Positions 1 to 13,110 of a stretch of 64,000 nt of DNA are shown piece by piece. Each line of letters begins with the position of its first letter. Position 1 is the first letter of the stretch. A program made the position numbers and the translations under genes. A model generated the notes under the pieces. That model worked only from the letters and a program-made list of their open reading frames with translations. It had not been told where the DNA came from and made no database searches. The DNA is from Delphinapterus leucas (lineage: Eukaryota; Chordata; Mammalia; Artiodactyla; Monodontidae): assembly GCF_002288925.2 (NCBI RefSeq), contig NW_022098076.1:68491323-68555322 (forward strand), written 5' to 3'.

Positions 1-210
1 ATATTTGTCCTAAGAATCAGAGATCCAGGCTATCAATGGGTCCAAAACCATTATTTGAGTCAAAACAACTGAGGGAGGAATACTACCTCATTGTCCATTA
101 AATAGGATTGAAATAAAGTCATTTTCAGAATATATTTTCTCTCTTGAAGTTTAAAGTAAAAATGAAAATTTGAAAGAACTAATTAGTAGAGAAAACCAAC
201 AGTCAGGGAT

Positions 211-323
211 TTTTTTTTTTTGGCCACACCACATGGCGTACCGAACTTCCCCAACCAGGGATAGAACCCATGCCCTCTGCAGTGGAAGCTCCTAGTCTCA
301 ACCACTGGACCACCAGGGAAGTC
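211..323 (-). mobile_element. Short CHR-type tRNA-derived SINE
   Basis: On the - strand this reads GGACTTCCCTGGTGGTCCAG, continues through a tRNA-like B-box region (GGTTCTATCCCTGGTTGGGG) and ends in an A tail (the T11 run at 211). It is flanked by a slightly diverged TSD (CAGGGATTTTT at 204, CAGGGACTTTT at 324). It belongs to the same short class as the copies at 33353 and 55333. Confidence 0.85.
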
Positions 324-644
324 CAGGGACTTTTTAAATATAAAAGCTTAACCTTTATTAGAATTCCAAGTCTTAAAATCTAACTAGAAAATCAACAATC
401 AAAATTAAGGATCCTGCTCAATTTGGTAAGAATTTGCATTCCAGTGAGGCTGTAAACATAGCATGTTCTGTGCAATAGCTTCAATTTATTTTGATTTCAT
501 AATGTAATGGTCAGCAATTATCACAGTTTATGTAAAGAATATAAAAAAGTTCCAATCATTACCCACTTATGTGCTGTGTTGCTACCAAGACTATCTAGTA
601 ATTTAAATTATTTTCATAAACATGTTTCTATTACCACAAAAATA

Positions 645-866
645 CTACCATTTATTAATCACATATATGTGCTAAAATCTTAAGACACATTTTTCAATCA
701 GTTTAATTAACAATGCTGATGGTTAGGTATTAATAACCTCATTAAATCTACTGATGAGAAAACTGACCTTTTAAAGACAGTAACTTGTTCAATACTACAC
801 AGCTAGTAAGTGGCTGAATTTGGTTTTCAGCCCACTGATAAGTTCACAACCTGTCCTCTTAATGTC
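645..866 (-). repeat. MIR-like SINE remnant
   Basis: The order of motifs matches an inverted MIR: a TTATTAAYCACATATATGTGCTAAA-like start, then CTCATTAAATCTACTGATGAGAAAACTGA and CACAGCTAGTAAGTGGCTGAATTTG (each recognised in diverged form). It is an ancient mammalian repeat with no coding role; the ends are approximate. Confidence 0.6.
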
Positions 867-3620
867 TTCTCTATATTTATTTAGAAGAAATAGTATTAGG
901 GAACTGTTCTGTAGAACCACTCGGAGAACAGTATCCCTGTCATTTAAAAACTATTACAAAATTGTGGAAACATTTGGAGAATAGCCTTTCTGTCATTTAA
1001 AATCCATTACGAAAGGGTTGGAAATTGCTACTACTATCACATTATAGTTGATTTCACCACCTATTTTCTAAGTATTTAATATAATTGCCCCACTTCAAAT
1101 GTGACTATTTTGTATGACACTTAAACAGTGTTTTTTGCCTACAGTGAAAGTGTTTATTATAATTAAAGCCATCGTGTCCCACACCGTTTGGATTCATGAA
1201 GCATTAACATCCTTTGAAATACATGCTAGGCCTTTGAAATCACTCTTTTTCACCTTAACACATGTAAAGTAGGCAAATGAACTAGCAAAGAAGACGTTTA
1301 AGAGTTAGTAATCTCCAGAGAAGAGAATTTAACTCCAAATACCTGGAGTTGGAATTGAGCATCAGCAATTACCCCAGGGATGTTGAGCCAACACAAAGGC
1401 CCGAGGGCTTCCCAAACACACCTTGAATTATGCTTGTATTTGTTGCCATGGAAGCAGAATGACACTTTCTTACATAAATCCACATCTTTGAGCCACTGTA
1501 CTCTGCCTTTTAAAAGGCATCTGTATACAAATTGCTTTTTATGTTCTGAGCCAATTCTACCTTGACTTTTTACCTTTACTTATGCTCATAAGCATACAAC
1601 ATTGTATTATTTGGCAATGAACATAAAGGATACTCTGATAATCTAGGACGTAGGGTCTATTTTAGCTCTACATAGCAATAGCTAAAAGGCATAGGGACAG
1701 TTAGCAGAACAAGCAGTTTGCCTCCTCCCATTTGCCTATCATCTCCTTAACTGCACACAGGAATATTCTAGCATTTTGTACAGCTATTGAAAAGATTTGA
1801 AAGAAAGTGCTAGGCAGGAAGTTCATTCAGCCCAAGAGGAGGGAAAGACATTGTCACTGAAGAGATGACAAGATAAATAAGAACATAGTGTCATAGAGTA
1901 ACTCATAAATATTTTAAAAAATCGTTTTGGTAATTTAATTTAATCTTCTCTATTTCAGAACTAATAAGAAACAGGCAAATTTGTCGTTTTTGATGACTAG
2001 AACATAATTTATTACAATAAAAATTGATCGTATCTATTGAACAGCAGCATTAAGAGCTTCTTAATACTTGTGTTTTTTTCTCATTCTCCAGATATAACAC
2101 AGAACCTTCCTCCTTTACTTTTTCAAAACTTAAAGCCATTTTCTGGGAGTATAGAAATAACTCTTACTTTTACACAAATGTTTCTTTTAGTAAATATTGT
2201 TATGCACATCCAGATTATTGCTTTAACTTGGTCTCCATGAAGTGAAAAATACCTCAGCACACTTGGATAAATTCTGAATCAAATTCATACCATTAAAAAA
2301 AAATATGTTAAGCTCCTGCTGTGTTCAGGCCCCATAAAAGACACCAGTGTTAGGTAGAGCGGCAAATAATACAGAGATGATCCCCTCTCCGCAAAAGACC
2401 TGAGCTATTTAAAAGTGATGACATGATGGAGAATACATTTGAGGAGGAAATAAGTTTCTGAAGAGATTTTTCAGGACATAGTGACTGACTCAAACCAACA
2501 TCAAAACCTTTCCATAAACACATGTTATAGCCAGGAATCTACAGAAAGACAAGTTGAATGTGGTTGTATTATCCTGGTCTTGAAATGTCATATTTGTGGA
2601 AAGCAATAAAAATCACTAATTTATCACTTTACTCTTCTCAAATCCCATTTCATATTGCCCATTGAATAGTCTACCCATGTCTTGCCCTTTTACTAAAAGA
2701 CCAAAAGGACACAGGGCAACTTTGCCTTGATATGTGAAAACTGTTCACTGAGAGAGGAAGTAAAATTATTCTGGTTATCCAGGAGACTGAGTCTAGACCA
2801 ATGGGTAGATTTACTTTGTCTTCAGACTACAATTATCTCAGAAGCGCTCTTGAGCTCACTCCTTGTAAATATTTAAGCAAAGATTAATTGTCTCCTTTCT
2901 CAGGAGGAACTTTCTGCACTGATGATGAATTACATCAGATGACTCTACGATCCCTTTTATTTCATTAATTTTAAAATTAATGAGTTATATCTTTATCCTC
3001 TACAAAATTTCCAGAAGATTCATTGATTTTACAAAGTTACATACTCAGTAGTAAAAAATAAAAATCATGCCCTTCTATAAAATATTTTAAAAAGTGAAAG
3101 AATTTGTATAATAAATGTAAACAATGTAAATCAGTGTTCTATTATTGGAATCAATGTATTATTTTAGACGAAAGATTTTTAGAGTTAAGAGAAAGTTCAA
3201 CAAATATTAAGAAGCTAAATATCATATCTGGCTTAGCATTTAGTATCATCTGGGTAAATGAACCTCAATGTCCTTACTGTTAAGTTACACATAATAAGAG
3301 CTGCCTCTACTGCGTGTGTGTATGTTTGGTTATCAAATGTTCGGTATTCACAAAAGTGCTTTGAAATCTGTAAAGGTGTATCCTCATTTATATCATTATT
3401 CTTTCAAAAAAGCATTTGAAATGGCATTTAAACCCACATTAAAAAAATAATGTGAGAAACATAGCATAGGAAAATGAGGGGAAATGAGTTAAATGATAAA
3501 ATGAGGTTAATTTCAAGTTGAGGCAAAGAAATACACCTCACAATATCTTTATTATTAATAGACAGTGAAGGATGATTGATTTGACTCCAAACTGCAAACT
3601 AGTAATGAAAGTATGGGAGA

Positions 3621-3828
3621 AAACACAATCACAAGATTCACTGTGAACATATTGCTACAACACCCTACTTTTTAAGGAAAGAAATTGTTTTGTTTTTTCT
3701 AATAAGAGCTAAGATATATTTCCTTATAAAGGAAATATTTGCAAACACAATCAGGTACAAGATTCACTGTGAATAAATTTTTATAACATCCCACTTTTCT
3801 AAGGAGAGAACTAGATTTTTTTTTTTAG
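3621..3828. repeat. Diverged tandem duplication, period about 122 bp
   Basis: Copy 1 begins at 3621 (AAACACAATC) and copy 2 at 3743 (AAACACAATCAGG). Both continue with CAAGATTCACTGTGAA, then an ACACCCTACTTTT or ACATCCCACTTTT segment, a TAAGGAAAGAA or TAAGGAGAGAA segment, and a T-rich end. Small indels and substitutions show it is not recent. Confidence 0.7.
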
Positions 3829-4095
3829 AGTTAAATAATTTTCTATGCAGGCCAAAAGCATGTGATCTAAATATACAATTTTATGTTGTGTATCCACCTG
3901 GATCTCGGAATAAACTTACTACACAAAAGAATGAGTGTTCTGCATGTCATTCAAAGACTCTTCAGTAAATATTAGCCCACAAAGAACGTTAAGTGCAGAC
4001 TCTTTTTCCAACTAAAGGCAGATCCATACGCCTAAATGATCACACAAGAAGAAAATACTTTTGACACATTCATAATGAGAATTAAGTATAAATCA

Positions 4096-4324
4096 GGGGC
4101 TTCCCTGGTGGCGCAGTGCTTGAGAGTCCGCCTGCCGATGCAGGGGACGGGGGTTCGTGCCCCGGTCCGGGAGGATCCCACATGCCGCGGAGCGGCTGGG
4201 CCCGTGAGCCATGGCCGCTGAGCCTGCGCGTCCGTGAGCCTGTGCTCCGCAACGGGAGAGGCCACAACAGTGAGAGGCCCGCGTACCGCTAAATAAATAA
4301 ATAAGTAGATAGATAAATATATAA
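4096..4324 (+). mobile_element. CHR-type SINE (cetacean), with AAATA-rich tail
   Basis: The element begins GGGGCTTCCCTGGTGGCGCA, carries the GGTTCGTGCC tRNA B-box-like segment and the CATGCCGCGGAGCGGCTGGG body, and ends GCGTACCGCT plus an AAATAAATA tail. The TSD ATAAATCAGG is at 4086-4095 (running into the first GG of the element) and at 4325-4334. It sits about 230 bases upstream of a MAP2 exon on the sense strand. Confidence 0.93.
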
Positions 4325-4560
4325 ATAAATCAGGAAAACCCAAGTATTATCTTCACATTGATAGAATCAAAAGAATGTCACCAGTTTATGGGCCTAAAAA
4401 TAAGAGGTTCTCACCTTTTCGAGCATTGGTTGTAATTCACAAATATTAACCCTTTAGAAATTTAATGAATTATGAGTTCTAACAATGGATGGGAAGGGGG
4501 GTATCTCCAGGAGAACTTTCTGACACTGTGGTTTGGGTTCTGTTTTGTTTGTTAATATAG

Positions 4561-4901
4561 GGTCAGAGCCAATTCGCAGAGCAGGAAAAAGTGGCACTTC
4601 AACACCCACTACCCCCGGATCAACCGCCATCACTCCTGGTACCCCACCAAGCTATTCTTCACGCACACCAGGCACTCCTGGAACCCCTAGCTATCCCAGG
4701 ACCCCTCACACACCAGGAACCCCCAAGTCTGCCATCTTGGTGCCCAGTGAGAAGAAAGTTGCCATTATACGTACGCCTCCAAAATCTCCTGCTACTCCCA
4801 AGCAACTTCGGCTTATCAACCAACCACTGCCAGACCTGAAGAATGTCAAATCCAAAATTGGATCGACAGAGAACATCAAATACCAGCCTAAAGGGGGGCA
4901 G
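4561..4901 (+). CDS. MAP2: MAP2 exon: proline-rich region and first microtubule-binding repeat
   Basis: The 341-base exon reads in one frame as two bases completing an Arg codon plus 113 codons ([10 protein letters not shown] to KYQPKGGQ). Local residues 10-55 are a Thr-Pro/Gly rich stretch with repeated TPG units, a target of proline-directed kinases in this family. Residues 64-84 hold [13 protein letters not shown], the counterpart of tau's KVAVVRTPPKSP. Residues 85-113 begin the first tubulin-binding repeat, with the family signature KIGS at 98-101 and a closing PKGGQ. The acceptor is TTAATATAG before 4561 and the donor is CAG|GTAAGA after 4901. Residue 103 is Glu (STENIKY) where I recall Asp in human MAP2, a conservative change. 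The phase-0 3' border allows direct joining to either the 93-base or the 82-base exon. KIGS is a known MARK/PKA site in this family. Confidence 0.98.
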
Positions 4902-7900
4902 GTAAGAATCACATGTACACACGTATTTGCTGCCAAAGTAAAATCCCATTACTTATTATGTTGCCGTCCTCATATTATAGGCTAACGGTTCTTAAAACAA
5001 AAGGGAGATGGAGGTTTTAAAGCATTACAGGTTATGATTTATTGCTGAGGGTATGGATCTTATCTGAGAAAGATAGCTTATGAAATATGATGGAAATCAT
5101 ATGGCTTGTGGTTATTACTAGATAAAAATTGATTTAACCGTATAAGAAAATCTTTTAGTTGACTACCTAACAGATCTTTTCTAAATGTATCTCTATTGCC
5201 TTGTGGATTTTAACTTAATAGATTAAAGTTACACTTCTGATATGGATTTGAGTGATCTATTTTAGATCCTGACTGTGAGTTCCTTTGACCATCTTTTAGT
5301 AATTCCACTTTTATCGCCTTCCTTCTCCCCAAGGATTTCCTATGACATCTTCTACCATTTTCCCATGTTCATTCCAAATCAGAACATTGTTCCCCAAGTT
5401 TCTTCTCTGGCTGCTATTGCCCAAACATTGCAAAGGGCAAATATTCATGTTGATAATTAATAGACAGTTCTGTATGGTTCTACTGGAAAATCTATTTCAG
5501 ATTAATTTTATTGAATAGGGTTCTTAGTAAAATTCTACCTACTAACTCTTAACTTCAGCTTCAGAGCGAATATTCACATATTTTTCCAACCAGAGGGCTT
5601 TGAATTCTACCTTAACCTGAACCTTGCTTTTACACTATGTGTTTGGAAAAAGCAATTAGCCTGGAAGGACTAATACAATACATATACAAATATCATTTAA
5701 TATTTCCCTTGTGATATTGATATACCCATAGTTTGACTTTTATTGTCAATGAAGAGATAAAACACCCATCTGTTAGTGAAAGAAGAGAGAAAGCAATCAT
5801 TTCCTTTATACATTAGCAAACTTGTAATGCCCTTTCAATATACCAAAACAGCTTTTCTTTTTAACCTCAATATTATTTTCTTCCACTCTTTTTCTTATCT
5901 CTTATATTTCCTGCCACTGATTTCTGGTATCCCTCCCTCATGCCAAAGAAAATGTATTTTCAGCAGGTTTAGAAGAAATGTCTTGCCAAAACGTGAGGCT
6001 GTCGAAGACTCCTACTCAGTGTTGAAACAAAAGTTTAATATTGCTTCTTCCTTTAGCAACAGACTTCTTTGCTTTCTCGTTGTGATTCTGTTCAAGAAAG
6101 TCCAAAGAGTTAAGCAAAAATCAACCAAAGAAGGAACGAAGGACTCAGTATGCCATTTTCAGAACAACTATAACATTCTATAATAATATAGTCACAGAAA
6201 GATGCTTTTTCATAGAAAAATGTTATTAAAATATGAGCTACAAGAAACACTTTTTAAGCATAAAACAAAAATAGTTCTACCAAGTTTAAGCCTGTAATTC
6301 GAAAAATCTCATACTCTTGCCTTTATCATAGTTTTGCACATCCAAGAGAAGGAAATATTTTGAGCCTTTTGGAAATATCCAAATGTCATATTATTTTTAT
6401 ATTTATACATAAATAATTGAAAAGAGTAAGTTGAATAAAATAAATTTAGTACCAATTTGCAAGTTTATTATTTTAGCTCTTTTGAGCTACCCCCTAAAAT
6501 AGAGTAATTATCATGTGTATTTAAAATCAATTCTCTTTTTATAAATATCCCAGTGTCCTGGTATTCTCCTTAACTAAATGTGAGGTTTACTTGCTTATCT
6601 TCTGAAAAATATTGATACTTAAAAGAACCTATTTCTTCTTAGAATCACAAGGGAATATTAAGTGCCTCAAAGATATTTTATTGAAACTAAAAATAAAATC
6701 TAATAAGAAGGGAATATTATTGATATAATTTGACAATAAATGATTTTATTCAAAGGACTTTTCAAGACAGACAAAAAGTTGTTTTGGCCTCAGCTTTGCT
6801 AGAATCATTAAGTTAAACAAAACCCAAAATATGAAGACTTATTTATTTTCTCTTTCTACTTCATTATGATATCTGGCTGTGAATATTTCTATGCCTAATT
6901 TTAATTGACTTCTACTATATTTGTTAATTGATAAAATTGATATAAAGATGTCTCACTCGTTTGAGCTGAACTAATGCTGCCCTAGAGATTATGGTAATTA
7001 GGGTTAGTAAAGATATGACACAAAAAATTACAGAAGGAACAAAAATAGCCTCAAATCATCATGTCATTTGAAGAAAATCTCTTGTTCCATGAGGCAAGTG
7101 GTAACCTGATGCAAAATTATCCTATCGCATCCTCAGATGACTTGGAAAAAATCTACAACAGTGGAGTTATAAAATGACTTTTGTTGGAGAAGCAGGAGGT
7201 ATTTCCTCACCAAGATAAGAAATAGATGGAGGGAACATATTTGCCTTCTATTTTGTGATAGATGGCATCAATGCATTTAAACTAGACAGGAAAATGAATT
7301 GGGAAATTGAGATGCACTACAGTTGAACTGTTTTTGTAGGAAAAGTATTTCACTCAACACTTTAACACTATCCCCCTAAAAGCCTCCTTATAGTGTATGA
7401 TCTTCTCAAATACAGGGAGTGAGGAAAGGGTCTTTTTCTGTACATGTTAAACTGGGGATTTTGATTGGATTTTAAAGGTTCAACTTTATAAAATGACTAA
7501 GAGAAATGTTTATGTTAAAGCTTCTTAGAAATTGTCAAGATAATATGCTAAAGACCCTTGTTATCTGACAGAGAATCCATAAATGCACCCTGTTGGGGAA
7601 ATTGAAGCCAGTGGCATGTTGTCCCCAATAGTAATTGTATATACTAGGATATTTGAATGGACAGTGACCAACCCAGAATCACTGAAGAGGGCCAAGACAA
7701 CATTGATACCTTCTGTAGGAGCCCAGTTTTGTAATAGACATATGTCATCTATAGTTATTAAGAAAAAAAGTCACACAACTCTTATTGGTGAAGATGGGAG
7801 TAAATTGGTAGATGTAACCTTAATTTAATTAATTCAAACCATCTGCACAGACTCTATTGTAATAAAATTCAGAGTGGTTTAATTGTATGTAAATAATTTA

Positions 7901-8739
7901 ATTTTAAAAGCTTTATTATTGTTGTTTTAAAGTTTGTGCAATCACTAATATTAGGGAGAGGAAATGTATAATGAAAGATATAGTGTCTTAGGAATTCAAC
8001 AACTTTCCAAGTTGGGAAGCTTTGTTATTTGCCCCATTTTGAACATTTATTGCTCTTCCATATGTATAAGGTTTGTGCTTATGGCTATTATCTCTTCTGT
8101 TGAAGTCCAATTTTCTATTGGCAAAGAGGCTCAGCTCAGGGCTTAGTTCAGTGAGGCAAATCAATGCCTAATGGAATAGATAAGCTAGCTGAAGATATGA
8201 GGAGCTTTACAGAAAGCAATAAAGTTAATCTTTTCAGCTAAAATATAAATTCATTCTACTGTAAAGAACATATGTAATCTCAGATTCACTATAGATAGTA
8301 AGCTTGGTTGATTTAACTCAAGGCATAGGTAAAGCTATCTTATTAAGTGTATTAATTTAAAACTATCTCAATGTACCTAGCTCCTTAAGCTACATTAAAT
8401 CTAAAGCTAAATTTTAGAATAAAAAGTGTTAGCTTTTTAAGGACTAGTCTGCTTGATTTGAACAAAGGTAAGAAAATAAACAATTTCTCTAAATGTGTGG
8501 CATAAAAAATTTAAGCAACAACTCAATGAATGGTACTTTTTCTGTCTGTGGATCAGATTTTTTTTATAGGCACTTTGATTTATATGGAATACTCCTACAT
8601 GTTTTGACAAGTTTCTTGTTTTTTCTCTGTCAGCTTTATGAAGATCAGTATACAAAGCACCTTGTGATAGTTGAAAGTTACTAATGAGGTGGTTTCACAA
8701 ATCAGAACAAAGAGTTTTCTTTTCATCTCCCTTTCCTTC

Positions 8740-9300
8740 ATTCCATATCCTGGCCATCTTTAGGTGCTAATGATTTTGTGCCCCAAACAGCACTTATTCT
8801 ACCCATTTCTTTCAGTCCACTCTCCACCACCCTAGCACAGGATATGTTATCTCTTGTTGATATCACTGCAATAGTTGTTAACTAGTCTCCCTTCATCTGT
8901 TCTTTTCTCTTTTTTTAAAATTTTTATTTTATATTGGAGTATAGTTGATATACAATGTTGTCTTAGTAGCAGGTGTACAGCAAAGTGACTCAGTTATACA
9001 TATACATATATCCATTTTTATCAGATTCTTTTCCCATATAGGTTATTACAGAATATTGAGTAGAATATTTCTGTTATTTTCTCTATCTGATATACTCTTG
9101 ATACTGTAGCCAGGGCTTCTCACCATATTTATACATTCCATTGTATAATTGATTATTTAATGTCTATCTTGTTTCACCTACTAGACCATAAGCTCCATAA
9201 AATCAGGGCTGAGGTCTGTTTCATCCTCAGTGTTCAGTATATGGTAGGTATTTGGCATATTTGTTGAGTGAAAGTTGAATGAATGTTGTATACTATATGC
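8740..9300 (+). repeat. L2 remnant interrupted by an L1 3' fragment
   Basis: The outer parts (8740-8907 and 9061-9300) match the L2 3' region in sense: CTGCAATAGTTGTTAACTAG, then CTAGACCATAAGCTCCATAA and GTTGAGTGAAAGTTGAATGA. The middle part belongs to L1 (separate entry). Ends are approximate. Confidence 0.6.
8908..9060 (-). mobile_element. L1 3'-end fragment
   Basis: The segment reads TTTTTAAAATTTTTATTTTA then TTGGAGTATAGTTGATATAC and AGCAAAGTGACTCAGTTATA, the inverted 3' end typical of cetartiodactyl L1. It is 5'-truncated to about 150 bases and inserted in an older L2 copy. Confidence 0.75.
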
Positions 9301-9424
9301 ATCGAGAGATGCATTCTTTCTAGTGACTTGTTGAATGAGTGTGACTGCCTAAAGCTGTTACAGTTATTACCCAAAGAAACACCCCACGCTGGGACCACAG
9401 TGAATTTTGGCTAAGAGAATATTG

Positions 9425-9915
9425 GATCAGAATGTAAGAGGTGAGTTCTTGGTCCAGCTTTTTGCTAAATTATTGTGTGACCTTAGATACTGACCTCTCT
9501 AGTCCTCGACTTTTTTTTTTATAGTTTATTATTATTTTCTAAAAATATTTATTTATTTATTTTTGGCTGCATTGGGTCTGCTTTGCTGTGCGTGGGCTTT
9601 CTCTAGCTGCAGTGCACAGGCTTCTCTTGTCGTGGAGCACGGGCTCTAGGTGCGTGAGCTTCAGTAGTTGTGGCTCGCGGGCTCTAGAGTGCACGCAGGC
9701 TCAGTAGTTGTGGTGCACGGGCTTAGTTGCACTGCAGCATGTGGGATCTTCCCAGACCAGGGCTCGAACCCGTGTCCCCTGCGTTGGCAGGCGGATTCTT
9801 AACCACTGCGCCACCAGGGTAGCCCTCAACTTTCTTATTTGTAGGATAGAAGCAACAAAATAATACTTGTTTCTGTATATAGCACCACCTCATTTAAATA
9901 GACTATGTGGATACT
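9425..9915 (+). repeat. MIR remnant split by a CHR SINE
   Basis: The left part (9425-9510) has GTGAGTTCTTGGTCCAGC and ATTGTGTGACCTTAGATACT; the right part (9824-9915) continues CTCAACTTTCTTATTTGTAG. These follow the MIR sense order (CTGTGTGACCTTGGGCAAGT, then CTCAGTTTCCTCATCTGTAA). The insertion therefore post-dates the MIR. Confidence 0.6.
9511..9823 (-). mobile_element. Long CHR-type SINE
   Basis: On the - strand the element has GTGGCGCAGTGGTTAAGAAT, a tRNA B-box-like GGGTTCGAGCCCTGGTCTGG, then repeated CACAACTACTGA modules and an AGACCCAATGCAGCC 3' end before an AT-rich tail. The TSD is CCTCGAC at 9504-9510 and CCTCAAC at 9824-9830 (one mismatch). Confidence 0.88.
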
Positions 9916-10797
9916 TTAAGCTCTCAGATCCATGGTTATACAGTGTTTTTGCATTGCAGCTCATCAAAAAACATTCATTTAGGTACTCTAATAGACTCCA
10001 TAAATATTTGTGCCACAAAGGGCCAGCTGAAGTTGAGTGAAAAAGCAGTGTTTCTGAAATAGGAGTGTAATTGAGGAAGGGGGAGCAACGGGAAGGAGGA
10101 AGGAGAGAATGAAATGTGTGAAATGTAGAGTGGAATCTTTTTTATATTTTCTTATAAAGTTTTAGGCATTATCCTGAGACGCTTTTTGGCCTTTCACATG
10201 CTAACTTGAATGAGTTGCTTTCAATTTTATATTCAAATGAAAAAATGGAATTAATTCTGGAGGCAACTGATAAGTTATAGTAAAACAGGATTTTTTTCTC
10301 ATTATATAAAATTATGATGGTCACCACTGTGAAGGTCTACTGAGTGCTATTAATATATAGGCAAATTTACAAATTATAAATTTTATAAAAAAAAAGAAAG
10401 ACTGAAGCTTATTTAGATCTTTTTTCTCATTTGTATATTTATTCTTTCATCATTTACGAAGACTATGCTGGGCACTATATGATAAAAGGGGAATGGATGA
10501 CAATAACATCCCCTGGCCTCTACAATCTAGGCAGAAAAAAAGTGTTTGTTTTTTCTCGTCCTCCCCTAGTTCCCTGCCTTTATTTAATTTTAAGTTTTTT
10601 CCAAGCCATTCTTTCCATCTCCTTAGGCCTCCAAATAAGTGCTAAATAAGAAGTGTAATAAAATATCCCATTAACTGTAAAATGCAACCCAGCATGAAGA
10701 AAAACTGTTCACCAAAATACATTACAAGGCATTTTTTTGCTCTCAAATTCATCATTATCTCAAAATGAAAGCTCCTTGAGATCAGGGACCCTGTCTT

Positions 10798-11068
10798 TTT
10801 TTTTTTTTCTCAGTTTTTTTTTGGAGTATAATTGCTTTACAATGGTGTGTTAGTTTCTGCTTCACAACAAAATGAATCAGTTATATATATACATATGTTC
10901 CCATATCTCTTCCCGCTTGCGTCTCCCTCCCTCCCACCCTCCCTATCCCACCCCTCCAGGCCGTCACAAAGCACAGAGCTGATCTCCCTGTGCTATGTGG
11001 CTGCTTCCCACTAGCTATCTACCTTACGTTTGGTAGTGTATATATGTCCATGCCTCTCTCTCTCTTTG
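10798..11068 (-). mobile_element. 5'-truncated L1 3' end with TSD
   Basis: This is an inverted L1 3' end (TTTTGGAGTATAATTGCTTT, then ATTACAAT-like and CCACCTAGCTATCT-like blocks). The TSD AGGGACCCTGTCTTT lies before it (from 10784) and AGGGATCCTGTCTTT at 11069-11083, with one mismatch. The flanks (GCTCCTTGAGATCAGGGACC) resemble an L2 3' end, so this L1 also landed in an older repeat. Confidence 0.8.
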
Positions 11069-12984
11069 AGGGATCCTGTCTTTATGCAATAGAATTTTAT
11101 AACTGTAATTCAAGTATCTTTTCTAAGGTAATGAAAAGTTATTGAGCTAAGCTTCATAAATATTAATTATTTAAAACTATGGAAAAATTATTACTTTGGG
11201 TTTAAAAGGTTGTGGCCTGTGTAGTCTCTTTTTGCTTTCTGTTCATTTACAAACCAAGCAAGGACATGGGAACAGCATTGAATCTCAGGTTGTTTTCAAA
11301 CAACTGAACAGACTCTCAAAAAGTTACTTTCTTACCAACTTGGTCCAGTATTCCTTAAAATTTTAAACTAAAGAAAAAAATGTAATGTTAAGATTTTGGC
11401 ATATGAACTTGATAAAGCTCATTATCTGTTAATTTTCATGAGTCACAATGACTGCTATATTCATAACTTTCCTTCCAGTGCCCATGGGCAGACCACTTAA
11501 AATATTTAACAGTGGTTCTAAAGGCTAAACTCAATGTCTGTTTCACCAAAAAGTTCTTTCCAAATTTTTCAACATTGTGCATTCACCCCAAGGTTTCTCA
11601 ACAAGGTTTTACCTTCTGTGCTTTTTGACAGTCTGCACAGGAAAATTGGGCTGATGCCTTAATAGGTCCTCTTCCATATTCTTTTCCTTAGAGATCTGTG
11701 GAATTGTATGTTTTCACATAAACTATTATTTCTATTAAAATGTGTACTGAAATATACTTATTGTTTATATTTATATACTTAGTTTTGAAGAAGTTATTGA
11801 TCAGTGTTGGTAGAGTTAATTAAAATTCAGAAGGGACTGTAATGTTTGTATACCTGTATGCATTTTGACCACAGCACAGGGTTGTTAACAGATGAATATT
11901 TGATGAACATCATCTGTTCCAGAGAACTTTCAATCTTCAGGAATATATGATATAACAATACTTTTGTTTTAATATATGATACCTCTGGACTCTATAGAGG
12001 CTAAATACTTTTCATTAAAATTGAATGTTATGGAATAGGAAATACTTTTGAGAAAGACAGAAAAGTGTTTTTATAATGCAAGTATAAAGGAAAGCTTAAT
12101 AAGCCTTCCTGAGAAATGATGCAAACCCAAAGGAAAAGCTTAATTCCCCATAAAGTTGAAGGGAAGTCAATTGAGTGTCACTGTCCACTACCTTTCAAAA
12201 AGAATTTCTTTCTAAGACAACCTTGGATGGAGAAAGAAGGAAATTTCTTGTAATTGAGGTTCATGCCTAGAAGAGACCTGAAAGACCTAGTACCAGATTG
12301 TAAAGGAGCTGAGAACAGAATCCAAACTTTCGGACTCCCAGTTACTTTCCATATCTTGCCATCTTGAGCTGACATGGGGATGTTTTTACTTAAATAAGCA
12401 GCAGCAGAGAGTGTCAAAAAAATCAAGTTTCTGTTGCTCAAGAAATCCAAGTTGACACTGTGATTAATGCCTCTGGTTTATAAACTGTTTTACTAAAAAC
12501 TATGTTAGGATTGTATTTTCTTTCATTTTTCATGTTTCATATTTCCAACTAATCTCTAGTAAGAGATCTTTTCCTGTCTACAGGCATAGCCTGCATTTTG
12601 TATTCCTGCCCTTTCTTAGAGTAACCCCATATTGGGGGGAAAAACAAAAAGCTCATTTCTCTAAAGGAGCAATTAAACTTATATGCAGAGAGAGTACAGT
12701 GGCAGATCACTTCAATTGAACCATTATGGTAAAATTCAACTAGACTCACATCAAGAATATCCAGAAAGTAACTATTCTGTTCTTTCCTAACATTGTGGAG
12801 GAATACATAGAATTAATTAAAATTAAATAATTCTGATTAATTATTCAATTACATTAACCTATTCTTTATAACTCTTCATGCTTATAAGACCCTTATATGA
12901 ATGAAAAGTCAGTGGTGTGTGCATACAAGTCATCAATGTATGCCCATGAGAATAAAATCCTTTTTTGCCAGCCTGCCACTTCGA

Positions 12985-13110
12985 GGGACTGGTTTGGCTG
13001 AGCCTTGAAGGATGATCTGTTACAGACTAAACTTGGAAAGAGGGCATTCTGTCAAGAGATAAGAACATGAAGAAAGCATGGGGGTGAACCTGAAAATGTA
13101 ACAAGGCCCT
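12985..13110 (-). repeat. Possible L2 remnant
   Basis: The phrase GGCTGAGCCTTGAAGGATGA followed by AAGAGGGCATTCTGTCAAGA resembles the inverted L2 3' region. The match is short and diverged, so the call is tentative. Confidence 0.4.

Larger units (their letters stand above)
1..4560 (+). other. MAP2: MAP2 intron upstream of the proline-rich/R1 exon
   Basis: This is AT-rich intron sequence with no exon that I can recognise. It contains a short CHR-type SINE at 211-323, a MIR-like remnant at 645-866, a diverged tandem duplication at 3621-3828 and a CHR SINE at 4096-4324. The intron ends in a pyrimidine-poor acceptor, TTAATATAG, just before 4561. The preceding MAP2 exon (ending in the RTTR-encoding segment) was looked for and not seen, so it lies outside the window. 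Confidence 0.85.

Noticed and set aside
4591..4839. A second + frame overlapping the MAP2 proline-rich exon
   Set aside because: It is the shifted shadow of a repetitive Thr-Pro coding sequence; no independent start or conservation evidence.
7583..7828. An 81-codon + frame in a MAP2 intron, considered as an extra exon or transposase piece
   Set aside because: It has no matching splice phase, no MAP2 similarity and no recognisable transposase motif.
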